Assembly: GCA_002698995.1 (NCBI GenBank)
Contig: PAAX01000010.1
Location: 186,001 to 250,000 of the forward strand
Direction: 5' to 3'
Source of the DNA: Ignavibacteriota bacterium
GTDB lineage: Bacteria; Bacteroidota; Ignavibacteria; Ignavibacteriales; Melioribacteraceae
DNA: 64,000 bases
Positions within the stretch are counted from its first letter, which is position 1. Each line of letters begins with the position of its first letter. The notes under the pieces were generated by a model. It worked only from the letters and a program-made list of their open reading frames with translations. It did not search any database and was not told the origin of the DNA. Both the position numbers and the translations under genes were made by a program. Shown piece after piece: positions 7,604-15,690 of this stretch.

Positions 7604-9325
7604 TTACAATAAATCAAATTTTTTCATTTTTCTCCACAAAGTTGGCTTCGATACTCCTAAAGCCGTTGCAATTTTATTACGATTTCCATCATATTTTTTT
7701 ATCATGTTAATTAAAAGATTTTTTTCAGCATTTTCTAATGGCTTTTCAACAGTCTCTTCTGCTATTAGTGAATTGGGTTTTGAAACGATTTTTTGTAATC
7801 TTTCAGGTAGATGTTCAGTTCTTATAGCATCAGAATTACATACTACAAATGCATGCTCAATTACATTTTCTAATTCTCTAATATTACCCGGCCATTCATA
7901 ACTATTTACTAACTGTAATGCATTTGGTGATATATAATGTATATCTTTTTTAAATTTCTTGTTAAACTTATCAATAAAATGATTTATCAAACTTGGAATA
8001 TCGTCTTGTCTTTCTTGAAGTGGAGGCAGATGTATATTAATTACATTTATTCTGTAATAGAGATCCTCTCTGAATCTACCCTCACTAATTTCCTTTTCCA
8101 AGTCTCTATGAGTTGCAGAAATTACTCTAGCTTTTAGCTCAATAGATTCAGTACCCCCTACTCTTTCAAATTGCCTGTTCTCCAAAACACGCAGTAATTT
8201 TACTTGTATTGACATAGGAATATCACCAATTTCATCAATAAATAATGTACCATTTGCTGCTAGTTCAAACCGTCCCGGTTTTGTACGAATTGCTCCTGTA
8301 AAAGCACCCTTTTCATGACCAAATAACTCACTTTCTAAAAGTGTTTCTGCAAATGCTGAACAATTTACGGCAACAAAAGGTGTAGATTTCCTTTCGCTGT
8401 TTAAATGAATTGAACGAGCAATAACTTCTTTACCAGTACCACTTTGTCCAGTTATAAGTATAGTGCTATCAGTATTAACTACGTTTTGCATAAGGTTATA
8501 AACCTTTAACATTGATTTGCTATGACCAATGATATTTTTAAAATGATATCTTTCGGTTATATGTGCGGTTAGATTTTTAACAATACTAATATCTTCAAAT
8601 GTAACAACACGTCCAATTTTCACTCCTTCAGTGCTTAATAGAGGCGCAGAATTTATTCTAACTGAAACACTTACTCCATCCCTTCTTATAATATTAGTCT
8701 CTCTCAATAAATTGGAATGATGTGCCGTAATAAATGATTTTAATTGAGATTCTTGTTTAACATCTTCAGATCGAAGAATTTCCCAATATTTCCTATTTAA
8801 AGCTTCATTTTCATTAAATCCTGTAATCTGCTCTGCTGCTTTATTAAAAGAAGTAATTTCCCATTCTGAATTTACTGTCAAAGTTCCTTCTAGTAAGCTA
8901 TTAAAAATAATCTCAAACTTGTTTTTTTCTTGAATTACTTCGTCTTTTTTTGCAGCTAATGCTTTTTGTAACGAATAAGTTTCGTACCTATCTCTAAAAA
9001 CAATTATAAGTCCAATAATCCCTTGATTTGGCTGAACTAAAGGTGTAATTGAAGCAGTTATTATTAATTTTTCAGTATTAGCAGAGTTAATTGTAAATGA
9101 AATATTTGAGAACATTTCTCCGGAGGATAGGCTTCTATCTATATATTCCAGTCTTTCATTTTCATTTGGTAATAAAAAACTAATATTCTTTGAAAGTGTT
9201 TCATTACTATTATACCCGGTTATTCTACAAGCTGTATCATCAAAAACAATTATTTTTTGTTCTTTATTTATAGCAATAATCCCGTCAGCAGCAAAGTAAG
9301 TTTTATTCTCCTTTATCTTTTTCAT
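7604..9325 (-). CDS. PAS-domain sigma54-dependent transcriptional activator
   Basis: 573 residues from the ATG at 9325; a GTG 6 bases further upstream is also in frame. Two PAS domains (about residues 10-115 and 135-250) are followed by an AAA+ sigma54-interaction domain. Walker A is GQSGTGKE (about 295), the intact sigma54-contact loop is GAFTGA (about 342), and Walker B is GTLFIDEIGD. A Fis-type helix-turn-helix closes the protein (KIATALGVSKPTLWRKMKKF). There is no receiver domain, so control is through the PAS ligand or cofactor, not phosphorylation. It shares a strand with the NifX-like gene and diverges from the 9622-11797 gene group, which has a sigma54-like promoter. Confidence 0.92.
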   Translation of the reverse strand: MKKIKENKTYFAADGIIAINKEQKIIVFDDTACRITGYNSNETLSKNISFLLPNENERLEYIDRSLSSGEMFSNISFTINSANTEKLIITASITPLVQPNQGIIGLIIVFRDRYETYSLQKALAAKKDEVIQEKNKFEIIFNSLLEGTLTVNSEWEITSFNKAAEQITGFNENEALNRKYWEILRSEDVKQESQLKSFITAHHSNLLRETNIIRRDGVSVSVRINSAPLLSTEGVKIGRVVTFEDISIVKNLTAHITERYHFKNIIGHSKSMLKVYNLMQNVVNTDSTILITGQSGTGKEVIARSIHLNSERKSTPFVAVNCSAFAETLLESELFGHEKGAFTGAIRTKPGRFELAANGTLFIDEIGDIPMSIQVKLLRVLENRQFERVGGTESIELKARVISATHRDLEKEISEGRFREDLYYRINVINIHLPPLQERQDDIPSLINHFIDKFNKKFKKDIHYISPNALQLVNSYEWPGNIRELENVIEHAFVVCNSDAIRTEHLPERLQKIVSKPNSLIAEETVEKPLENAEKNLLINMIKKYDGNRNKIATALGVSKPTLWRKMKKFDLL

Positions 9326-9530
9326 ATACACCTAAATTGTTATTTGGCAGTTCAATAAAATCTTTTTTAAGATTAATAAAAAATAAAGAAACAATTCATT
9401 ATTCACTATACTTTACTAAAGATATTTCAAATATGTAATCACTGCAATACATTTGATTTCATATATGCAACACTCTTAAACAAAATCCTAGTTTAAATAT
9501 TTATTTCAATTGTTTATGTAAAATTTATAC

Positions 9531-9547
9531 TTGGCCTCTTTTTTGTA
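9531..9547 (+). promoter_or_regulatory. Candidate sigma54 (-24/-12) promoter
   Basis: TTGGCCTCTTTTTTGTA has the TGG and TTG elements at the exact spacing of the sigma54 consensus TGGCAC-N5-TTGC. The final C of the -12 element is T here. It lies 75 bases before the ATG of the first gene in the small-gene group and downstream of the divergent sigma54 activator, so it is a natural target. The match is partial. Confidence 0.4.
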
Positions 9548-9621
9548 ACTAGTCAGAATGCACTAATATTTTTATTAAACTAATTGGTAAAATTTAATCA
9601 AAATTTTACAAGGAGCTAAAA

Positions 9622-9747
9622 ATGGCAAAAAATCAAAATAACAAAAAGATAACTCTCAAAAAGAAAGCAGTAAAGAGCATGAAAGAGAGGAAAGCTGAAA
9701 AAAGACAAAAAAGAGAGCAAAAAAGAATGATGGAACAAATTAAATAA
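9622..9747 (+). CDS. Small highly basic protein (41 aa)
   Basis: ATG at 9622 follows a clear AAGGAG ribosome binding site. The 41-residue product is almost entirely Lys, Arg, Gln and Glu: MAKNQNNKKITLKKKAVKSM, then a KERKAEKRQKREQKR stretch. It is likely one charged helix that binds nucleic acid or ribosomes. It is the first gene of a plus-strand group with short spacing (26 bases to the next gene). I do not recognise the family, though very basic short proteins of this kind are common in Bacteroidota. The good start signals support real translation. Confidence 0.6.
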   Translation: MAKNQNNKKITLKKKAVKSMKERKAEKRQKREQKRMMEQIK

Positions 9748-9773
9748 TCTCCTCTTCAATTTAGGGTATTGCA

Positions 9774-10289
9774 ATGGATATATTAGTAAGCGCAGTAATT
9801 ATCATGTTACTGCGTATTTGTGATGTGACCTTAGGAACATTAAGGACTGTTTTTGTGATTCAATCAAAAAAAATTCATGCTGGAATTTCAGGATTTTTCG
9901 AAGTACTAGTATGGATATTTGCAATGAAATATATTGTTGAACACATGGATAATAATTGGAATCTAATTGGATATGCTGCCGGCTTCGGGTTAGGTGCTAT
10001 ATTAGGTATAGCTATTGAACAAAAAATTGGAATTGGTCATGTTAAAGTAAGTATTATATCAAACTTAAAAACTGATTTGATAGTTAATACATTGAGAAAT
10101 AAACAATTTGGTGTAACAGTAACTGCCGCAAATGGAAGAAATGGAGATGTTAACGTTATTCAGACTGTAATTAACAAGCGTATGTTTAAAAAAGTAAAAG
10201 CTCTTGTTGAAGAAATTGACCCAACAGGGTTTATTGATTCTACACCAACAGCACCTTTAAGGGGATTTATACATGGTGCTAGAAAATAG
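9774..10289 (+). CDS. UPF0316/DUF2179-family membrane protein
   Basis: 171 residues. Three hydrophobic segments form the N-terminal DUF5698-type membrane domain (about residues 1-80), with the conserved LRICDVTLGTLRTVFVIQ motif early and AAGFGLGAILGIAIEQK closing it. A soluble DUF2179 domain of about 80 residues follows (GVTVTAANGRNGDVNVIQTV is its characteristic strand-turn). The function of UPF0316 is not established; the DUF2179 domain resembles small-ligand-binding domains of YitT proteins. The spacing suggests a transcript with the basic 41-aa gene. Confidence 0.85.
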   Translation: MDILVSAVIIMLLRICDVTLGTLRTVFVIQSKKIHAGISGFFEVLVWIFAMKYIVEHMDNNWNLIGYAAGFGLGAILGIAIEQKIGIGHVKVSIISNLKTDLIVNTLRNKQFGVTVTAANGRNGDVNVIQTVINKRMFKKVKALVEEIDPTGFIDSTPTAPLRGFIHGARK

Positions 10290-10342
10290 AGTTTTCAAAT
10301 AATAATTAATATTATTATAAGCCTTATAAAGAGAGGAAAAAA

Positions 10343-10756
10343 ATGACAGATAAAACTATTTACATAACTGAAGAAGATAGAATTAAATTGAAAAAACTTG
10401 TCACTTATTCAGGTGGATACAGATTTTTTGATAAAAAAACCCTCGGTGAACTTAAAATAGAGATTGAACGCGCCAAAGTAATTAAAAATAAAGAAAGTAT
10501 TGATGGTATCATTACTATGAATTCTAAGGTAAGGTTAAAGGACTTGGATTCAGGATTGGAATTTACCTATACATTAGTTTACCCTGATAAAGCAAATATT
10601 TCGGAAAATAGAATATCAATACTTGCACCTATTGGAACAGCAATTTTAGGATATAAAACAGGTGAAATTATTGAATGGATTGTACCTGCAGGTAAACGCA
10701 GATTGGAAGTAATTGAAGTAATGCACCCTGAACTTAGTGAACAAGATAATAATTAA
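10343..10756 (+). CDS. GreA/GreB-family protein, Rnk-like
   Basis: 137 residues. A short N-terminal helical part (ITEEDRIKLKKLVT...) precedes the GreA/GreB C-terminal FKBP-like domain, seen as MNSKVRLKDLDSGLEFTYTL, YPDKANISENRISILAPIGTAILGYKTGE and WIVPAGKRRLEVIEV. It lacks the long coiled coil of true Gre factors. That is the architecture of Rnk, which binds RNA polymerase without cleavage activity. It lies within the plus-strand small-gene group, with GAGAGG as ribosome binding site. A role in tuning transcription during a stress or anaerobic state is inferred from the family. Confidence 0.8.
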   Translation: MTDKTIYITEEDRIKLKKLVTYSGGYRFFDKKTLGELKIEIERAKVIKNKESIDGIITMNSKVRLKDLDSGLEFTYTLVYPDKANISENRISILAPIGTAILGYKTGEIIEWIVPAGKRRLEVIEVMHPELSEQDNN

Positions 10757-10777
10757 CCAAAAGTCATCGAGGCTAAA

Positions 10778-11503
10778 ATGTCGAACAAGTGCGGTTCAAA
10801 TATTATTATTGCTATTAATAATTTAAATTATCCAATAAAGGTTTTAGCAAAAAATGATTTTAACGGCATCAATACTATTGCAAAAATAAATATCGAATCT
10901 ATAACAAATACATTGAATGAAATAGAGTTTCAGAAAAAAATAATTGAGATAATAGAAAGGAATGGACAAAATTCCGGACTTATTCAACTTTCAAAAAATA
11001 TTTTGACTTATTTTAATTCGATCAACGCCATAAGCACAAAGTTAATTTTCGAATATCCTTATATTGTAAATCAATACTTTAGTGACAAAAAGACAAGTAT
11101 TTTAAAAAATTTGTGTCGTTATATTGTCCAACTTGATTCTGACGGAAAAGAGGAAAGATGGTTTGAAGTTGAAATTCCAATTTCTTTAAAAGATGTTTCC
11201 CAAAATTCGAATTGCTTTACCGATCTTCTTTGCTTACCATTTATTGTATTAGTTAAATATAAGAGTGAAGATTTGATTTTTGTTGAGGATATAATTGAAA
11301 TAATTAAAAACTCTACTTCTGATTACTTTGTAAGTAATTCGAAAAAATCGAATAATGATATATCAACAAATCAAATTATTAATAAAATATCATTACTTAA
11401 TGACATTAAAAAAAATCTCGAAACAAAATATGATGTTAGTAATTGCATTATATGTTTAAAGAATGTCAATCCCATTTTCTCATATTCTTTTGGAATTACT
11501 TAG
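10778..11503 (+). CDS. Degenerate FolE2-like (GTP cyclohydrolase IB fold) protein
   Basis: 241 residues with no clear assignment. The order of segments mirrors FolE2: NLNYPIKVLAKN (residues 15-26), TIAKINIESIT (33-43), IIEIIERN, TKLIFEYPYIVNQY (87-100), RWFEVEIPISLKDVSQ (127-142), a SEDLIFVEDIIEIIKNS helix, and a C-terminal NISLLND...YDVSNCIICLKN strand. Where FolE2 has the catalytic LCPCSK loop and HNQR, this protein has only SLKDVSQNSNC. The C-terminal E-S-x-H-x-H-x-A motif is replaced by NPIFSYSFG. If homologous, it has lost the metal and nucleophile and is no cyclohydrolase. It follows the Rnk-like gene by 21 bases. Confidence 0.4.
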   Translation: MSNKCGSNIIIAINNLNYPIKVLAKNDFNGINTIAKINIESITNTLNEIEFQKKIIEIIERNGQNSGLIQLSKNILTYFNSINAISTKLIFEYPYIVNQYFSDKKTSILKNLCRYIVQLDSDGKEERWFEVEIPISLKDVSQNSNCFTDLLCLPFIVLVKYKSEDLIFVEDIIEIIKNSTSDYFVSNSKKSNNDISTNQIINKISLLNDIKKNLETKYDVSNCIICLKNVNPIFSYSFGIT

Positions 11504-11596
11504 TATAAAAGAATTTATTCATCGTTACCGTACTATTAAATTTGTTATATAAGTAGTGAAAAACTTATTAATATTTTTATAAAAGGAATTATTAAC

Positions 11597-11797
11597 ATGA
11601 GTTCACTTGACACTTTTGTTTTAAATGAGTTAAAAAAAATAGCAAACGATTATATGGCAAGTATTAAGGGAGCAGATTTAAAAGAGATGGATTTAATAAC
11701 TGCTGAAAACTTAGTGCTTTTCGGTTATTTAAAAGCAAAAGACCATTTCTTTACAAGAAATAATAACAATAAGAATAGTAAAGGTTCAGTAGATTAG
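11597..11797 (+). CDS. Small conserved-looking protein of unknown function (66 aa)
   Basis: 66 residues, predicted mostly helical (SLDTFVLNELKKIANDYMAS, then DLITAENLVLFGYLKAKDHF) with an Asn/Lys-rich disordered tail. A good AAAGGAA ribosome binding site precedes the ATG. It is the last plus-strand gene of the small-gene group, 93 bases after the FolE2-like gene, with its own AT-rich upstream stretch. I do not recognise the family. Its coding character is supported by the start signals and the amphipathic helices. Confidence 0.55.
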   Translation: MSSLDTFVLNELKKIANDYMASIKGADLKEMDLITAENLVLFGYLKAKDHFFTRNNNNKNSKGSVD

Positions 11798-11838
11798 CGA
11801 TTTTAATTTAATATTCACGAACTTTTACTCATTTAACA

Positions 11839-11869
11839 GAGCATTTATTTTTTGGGAAAATAAATGCTC
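11839..11869 (+). terminator. Hairpin between convergent genes
   Basis: A perfect 13-bp stem GAGCATTTATTTT / AAAATAAATGCTC with loop TTGGG. It lies between the 66-aa gene and the convergent fhs gene, 9 bases before the fhs stop. The downstream T tract is weak on both strands, so it may be a Rho-independent terminator or only an mRNA 3'-end stabiliser. Confidence 0.55.
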
Positions 11870-11877
11870 CTCATTAC

Positions 11878-13560
11878 TCAAAATAATCCTGTTATCTCTC
11901 CATTTTCATCCACATCCATATTGACCGCTGCCGGTGTTTGAGGAAGCCCAGGCATTAGCATCATATCTCCGCAAATAATTACTATAAATCCTGCTCCTGC
12001 AGAAAGTTTAGCATCTGTTACAGTTAAAGTCCAGTTGACTGGAACACCAATTGCTTTTGGGTTATCTGACAAAGAAGATTGAGTTTTTGCAATACATACA
12101 GGAAGATTTCCGTATCCTAGTTCAGTAAATCTTTTAATTTTGGCTTTTGCTCTTTTTTCTAAGTAAACATCTTTTGCACCATACATTTTATTGGCAATGG
12201 CTGATATTTTTTCTTCGATCGATTGATTAAGATCATACAAGTATTTTCTATCATTAATTATATAGTTATCTGCCAGTGCAACCGTTTTCTTTGCTAAATC
12301 TAATGCACCATTGCCTCCATTAATAAATGCGCTGTGTGATGCAAATTCAACATTCATTTTTTTACACAAATCAAAAATCATTTCTATTTCTGAAGGTAGA
12401 TCAGAAGGGAATTTATTAACCGTAACTATTAAAGGTATTCCAAATATTTTCATATTATTTATATGTGCTTCTAAATTTGCTAAACCTTTTTTAAATGCCT
12501 CATTGTTTTCTTTATAGAGATTCTCTTCCGGTTTTTCACTAACACCCCCATGCAATTTAATTGCACGACAAGTTGCCACTATCACAACTGTGGAAGGATA
12601 AATATCAGCACTGCGGCAAACTATATCAAAGAATTTTTCAGCACCTAGATCAGCACCAAATCCACATTCGGTTACAACATAATCTGCCAATTTGAGAGCA
12701 ATTTTATCTGCAATTACACTATTAGTTCCATGAGCTATGTTTGCAAAAGGACCCGCATGGACTAATGCCGGTGTGTTTTCACTAGTCTGCACAAGATTGG
12801 GCATAATAGCATCATTCAATAAAACCGCCATTGCTTTATGTGCTTGAAGGTCTTTTGCTTTTACAACTTTCTTATCGTGCGAATAACCAACCACAATCTC
12901 ACCTAATCTTTCTTTTAGATCTGTACGTGAAGTTGATAACGCCAAAATTGCCATAACTTCAGACGCTGCTGTAATGACGAAATTAGATTCCCTTGGAATA
13001 CCATTCACTCTTCCACCTAATCCAATTACAATTTGTCTTAATGAGCGGTCATTAATATCCATCGTTCTATTCCACAAAATATTTGTAACATCAATGCCAA
13101 GTTTGTTTCCTTTAAGAATGTGATTATCCAACATTGCTGCCAATAAATTGTGTGCAGCAGTAATTGCGCTAAGGTCACCGTTGAAATGTAGATTTATCAT
13201 TTCCATTGGAAGTACTTGTGAATAACCACCTCCGGCAGCACCCCCTTTAATTCCGAACACTGGACCAACCGAGGGTTCTCTAATAGCTATAATTCCTTTC
13301 TTCCCAATTTTATTTAAAGCTTGCCCTAAACCAATTGTTGTAAGAGTTTTCCCTTCGCCAAAACTTGTTGGAGTAATTGCTGTTACTAATATTAATTTTC
13401 CATCAGGATTAGATTTTAGCTTTTCTAACAAGGATAACTTTATCTTACCAGTATATTTCCCATAAAATTCGAAATCATCTTCTGAAATATTTAATCGTTC
13501 AATAATATTTTTGATTTCGTGTAATTTTACTTTACGTGATATTTCGAGGCTAGTTAACAT
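11878..13560 (-). CDS. fhs: Formate-tetrahydrofolate ligase
   Basis: 560 residues, the usual length. The ATP-binding loop TPTSFGEGKTLTTIGLGQAL is at about residues 63-82, followed by the signature GIKGGAAGGGYSQV, GPFANIAHGTNSV and the C-terminal GDMMLMPGLPQTPAA. It makes 10-formyl-THF from formate, THF and ATP in the one-carbon pool. It lies 59 bases downstream of a diaminopropionate ammonia-lyase gene on the same strand, and the two may share a transcript. No other Wood-Ljungdahl gene is in the window. Confidence 0.96.
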   Translation of the reverse strand: MLTSLEISRKVKLHEIKNIIERLNISEDDFEFYGKYTGKIKLSLLEKLKSNPDGKLILVTAITPTSFGEGKTLTTIGLGQALNKIGKKGIIAIREPSVGPVFGIKGGAAGGGYSQVLPMEMINLHFNGDLSAITAAHNLLAAMLDNHILKGNKLGIDVTNILWNRTMDINDRSLRQIVIGLGGRVNGIPRESNFVITAASEVMAILALSTSRTDLKERLGEIVVGYSHDKKVVKAKDLQAHKAMAVLLNDAIMPNLVQTSENTPALVHAGPFANIAHGTNSVIADKIALKLADYVVTECGFGADLGAEKFFDIVCRSADIYPSTVVIVATCRAIKLHGGVSEKPEENLYKENNEAFKKGLANLEAHINNMKIFGIPLIVTVNKFPSDLPSEIEMIFDLCKKMNVEFASHSAFINGGNGALDLAKKTVALADNYIINDRKYLYDLNQSIEEKISAIANKMYGAKDVYLEKRAKAKIKRFTELGYGNLPVCIAKTQSSLSDNPKAIGVPVNWTLTVTDAKLSAGAGFIVIICGDMMLMPGLPQTPAAVNMDVDENGEITGLF

Positions 13561-13619
13561 GTCTTTTTTCCTAATAGTTTATCAAACTTTTTATTTAAGA
13601 TACTATTTATCGCTCTGAT

Positions 13620-14885
13620 TCATTTATTAAATGTATTTGTCATTCTGTACTCTTTTGGAACCGGATTACTTCCTTCCCATACAATTTTCCTAAAATCATT
13701 AGGGTCAGTATTCCCCTCAGTGTTTATTAATAAAACTTTGGATTCTCTATTGAGATCCAAAATACTTCTCAATTGTTCAAACTGAGGAAGAGCCATTGTA
13801 AAGATTAATGCGCCCAAAGTAACCGCACCAGATTCACCTGAAACGATGAATGGATCACCAGATAATGGCACTCCATATACACGCATTGCTTTTGCAGCAA
13901 CATAATCTGGTGAGATCATAAATACATCTGTATAATCTCGTAAAATATCCCATGCAAGCGGACTTGGATCTCCACAGGCTAGACCTGCCATCATAGTATT
14001 CAAATCTCCATTATCACTATGTACTTTTCCATCTGAGATTTTAGCAGATTGATATAGGCATTTAGCTTTTGTTGGTTCAACAATAATGAATTTTGGTGAT
14101 TGAGCACCGAACAATTGACGATAGTATCCTACAACCGATGCAGCAAGAGCGCCAACTCCGGCTTGAATAAAAATGTGAGTCGGTTTTACAATTCCGAGTG
14201 CGGCAAACTGCTCCTGACTTTCAGACAGCATAGTTGTATAGCCCTGCATCACCCATTTTGGAATATCTTCATAACCTTTCCATGAAGTATCTGAAATAAC
14301 CTGCCATCCATTCTTTTTAGAATCAAGAAATATTTTTTTAACCGCCTCATCATAAGTACCATCTACAATTACAACCTCGGCTCCGTTCTTCTTTATTGCA
14401 TTAATCCTAGCTTGTGTTGTGCTTTTGTGAACATAAATTATAGATTCAAATCCTAATTGTTTTGATGCCCAAGCTATTCCCATCCCATGATTTCCGTCTG
14501 TTGCCGCAGCAAACTTGAGATGTCCTAACTGTTTTTTGATTATTTGAGATTTCAAATCTGCTAAAAGAATGTCTTCAAAATCTAGCTTGAGAGAAGAGAT
14601 TAAATAATTATATATGGCAAAGGTCCCTCCTAACACTTTGAATGAGTTTAAATTCAGTCTTTGTGATTCATCTTTAACATATATTCCCCCTATATTTAAC
14701 ATCTCTGCAAGATGTGGTAAACTTTTTAATGGTGTAGTTTTGTAGCCATTAATTTTTTTGTGGAAATTCCTTGCTACTGTAAATATCTCTTTTGAAAAGA
14801 GTTTATCAATTACTTCAGTATTATTTTCCTTTTTATATCTTATGTTCTTAATCCATTTTATTGGCTGTACTAAACTCTTTTCCAT
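13620..14885 (-). CDS. ygeX: Diaminopropionate ammonia-lyase (PLP enzyme)
   Basis: 421 residues from the ATG at 14885; a TTG two codons upstream is also possible. It is a fold type II PLP enzyme: the Schiff-base Lys lies in LNSFKVLGG (about residue 82), followed by AAATDGNHGMGIAWASK and the phosphate-binding QAGVGALAASVVGYY. It contains ACGDPSPLAWDIL and VVSGESGAVTLGAL-like blocks typical of YgeX. It splits 2,3-diaminopropionate to pyruvate and two ammonia. The E. coli counterpart sits in a purine-degradation cluster; here it is upstream of fhs, which may consume one-carbon units from related catabolism (inference). Confidence 0.88.
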   Translation of the reverse strand: MEKSLVQPIKWIKNIRYKKENNTEVIDKLFSKEIFTVARNFHKKINGYKTTPLKSLPHLAEMLNIGGIYVKDESQRLNLNSFKVLGGTFAIYNYLISSLKLDFEDILLADLKSQIIKKQLGHLKFAAATDGNHGMGIAWASKQLGFESIIYVHKSTTQARINAIKKNGAEVVIVDGTYDEAVKKIFLDSKKNGWQVISDTSWKGYEDIPKWVMQGYTTMLSESQEQFAALGIVKPTHIFIQAGVGALAASVVGYYRQLFGAQSPKFIIVEPTKAKCLYQSAKISDGKVHSDNGDLNTMMAGLACGDPSPLAWDILRDYTDVFMISPDYVAAKAMRVYGVPLSGDPFIVSGESGAVTLGALIFTMALPQFEQLRSILDLNRESKVLLINTEGNTDPNDFRKIVWEGSNPVPKEYRMTNTFNK

Positions 14886-15146
14886 TTCCAATCCATTGTT
14901 TTATTATTCATTATACTTTCTATAAACATAGGCAATAATTCTGCCAACTATATTTCTTGGGTTTTCTGTTATTTGCTTCCATAATAACTCTTTTGAAAAG
15001 TGTGAATCCATTCTGTAATGAAATTTTAGTCCTATTTTTTCATTTGTCTTTTTTTTAATTGTAATAAATAAATGTTAGCATTTGGAATTGAAGTTTCATT
15101 TTTGAAATCTATTCTTTGGGTATACGATGTTAAAAATTATTTAGCT
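14886..15146. other. Upstream region without genes
   Basis: About 260 bases of AT-rich sequence between the ygeX start and the first palindromic repeat. It should hold the ygeX-fhs promoter, but I cannot point to a convincing element. Confidence 0.4.
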
Positions 15147-15174
15147 GGTAGAGACGTTGTCTGCAACATCTCTT
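15147..15174. repeat. Palindromic repeat (AGAGACGTTG type)
   Basis: GGTAGAGACGTTGTCTGCAACATCTCTTA is an imperfect palindrome (AGAGACGTTG-TCTG-CAACATCTCT). It belongs with the GTAGAGAC...GTCTCTAC family found at 15224, 20056 and 21360 and the diverged copy at 6898. Confidence 0.55.
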
Positions 15175-15184
15175 ATTAAATAAT

Positions 15185-15690
15185 TTTGCGACTCATTATA
15201 TATTCTTCAAGTATTCAATTAATGTAGAGACATGCCGCGGCATGTCTCTACAGAGTTTGTATGCAAATCTTAAAAAACAAACCTCCATTGCTAAGTTCTC
15301 GCCTCCCGTCCTGCCTCGCTTTGCTCAGCAAGGCGGGCCTGCCTCGACTGCGTCTTGGCAAGGCGGGTGGTCGCTCGAACTGACAACAGCGACACTTCGA
15401 GTAAGAAGCGAAGCAACTCATCGATAAGTTATAATCTGTGGTTTTCCAGAAATGCAAACCTCCGAGGTTTTGTCCAAAGGACTCCCTTCGGGAATAAACC
15501 TCGGAGGTTTTTAAAAAGCGTCACATCGAGTGAGTTCATTCCTATGAGGATTTGTACGAATCGAGATGCAGCACGTTTTGGTTCTCGACTCATTTCTTTT
15601 TTCTAAATGTTATGCGTTACTTCGAGTAAGGAGCGAAGCGACGCATCGAGAAGTCATAATCTGAGGTTTTCCTGAAATGCAAACCTTCAA
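15185..15690. repeat. Composite repeat block A
   Basis: A block with the same order of parts as 21325-21896. First a CTCATTATATATTCTTCA lead, then the perfect palindrome GTAGAGACATGCCG/CGGCATGTCTCTAC (15224-15251), AGAGTTTGTATGCAAATC and CTAAGTTCTCG. A GC-rich stretch of inverted repeats follows (CCTGCCTCGCTTTG..., GCAAGGCGGG), then the CTTCGAGTAAG...CCTCGGAGG repeat (15395-15514). A second, truncated CTTCGAGTAAGGAGC copy starts at 15620 and runs into the end of the neighbouring gene. Open frames inside it are repeat artefacts. Confidence 0.7.

Noticed and set aside
15242-15606. Open frames within the repeat block
   Set aside because: They run over palindromes and GC-rich inverted repeats shared with 21325-21896, on both strands at once, and look like no protein.
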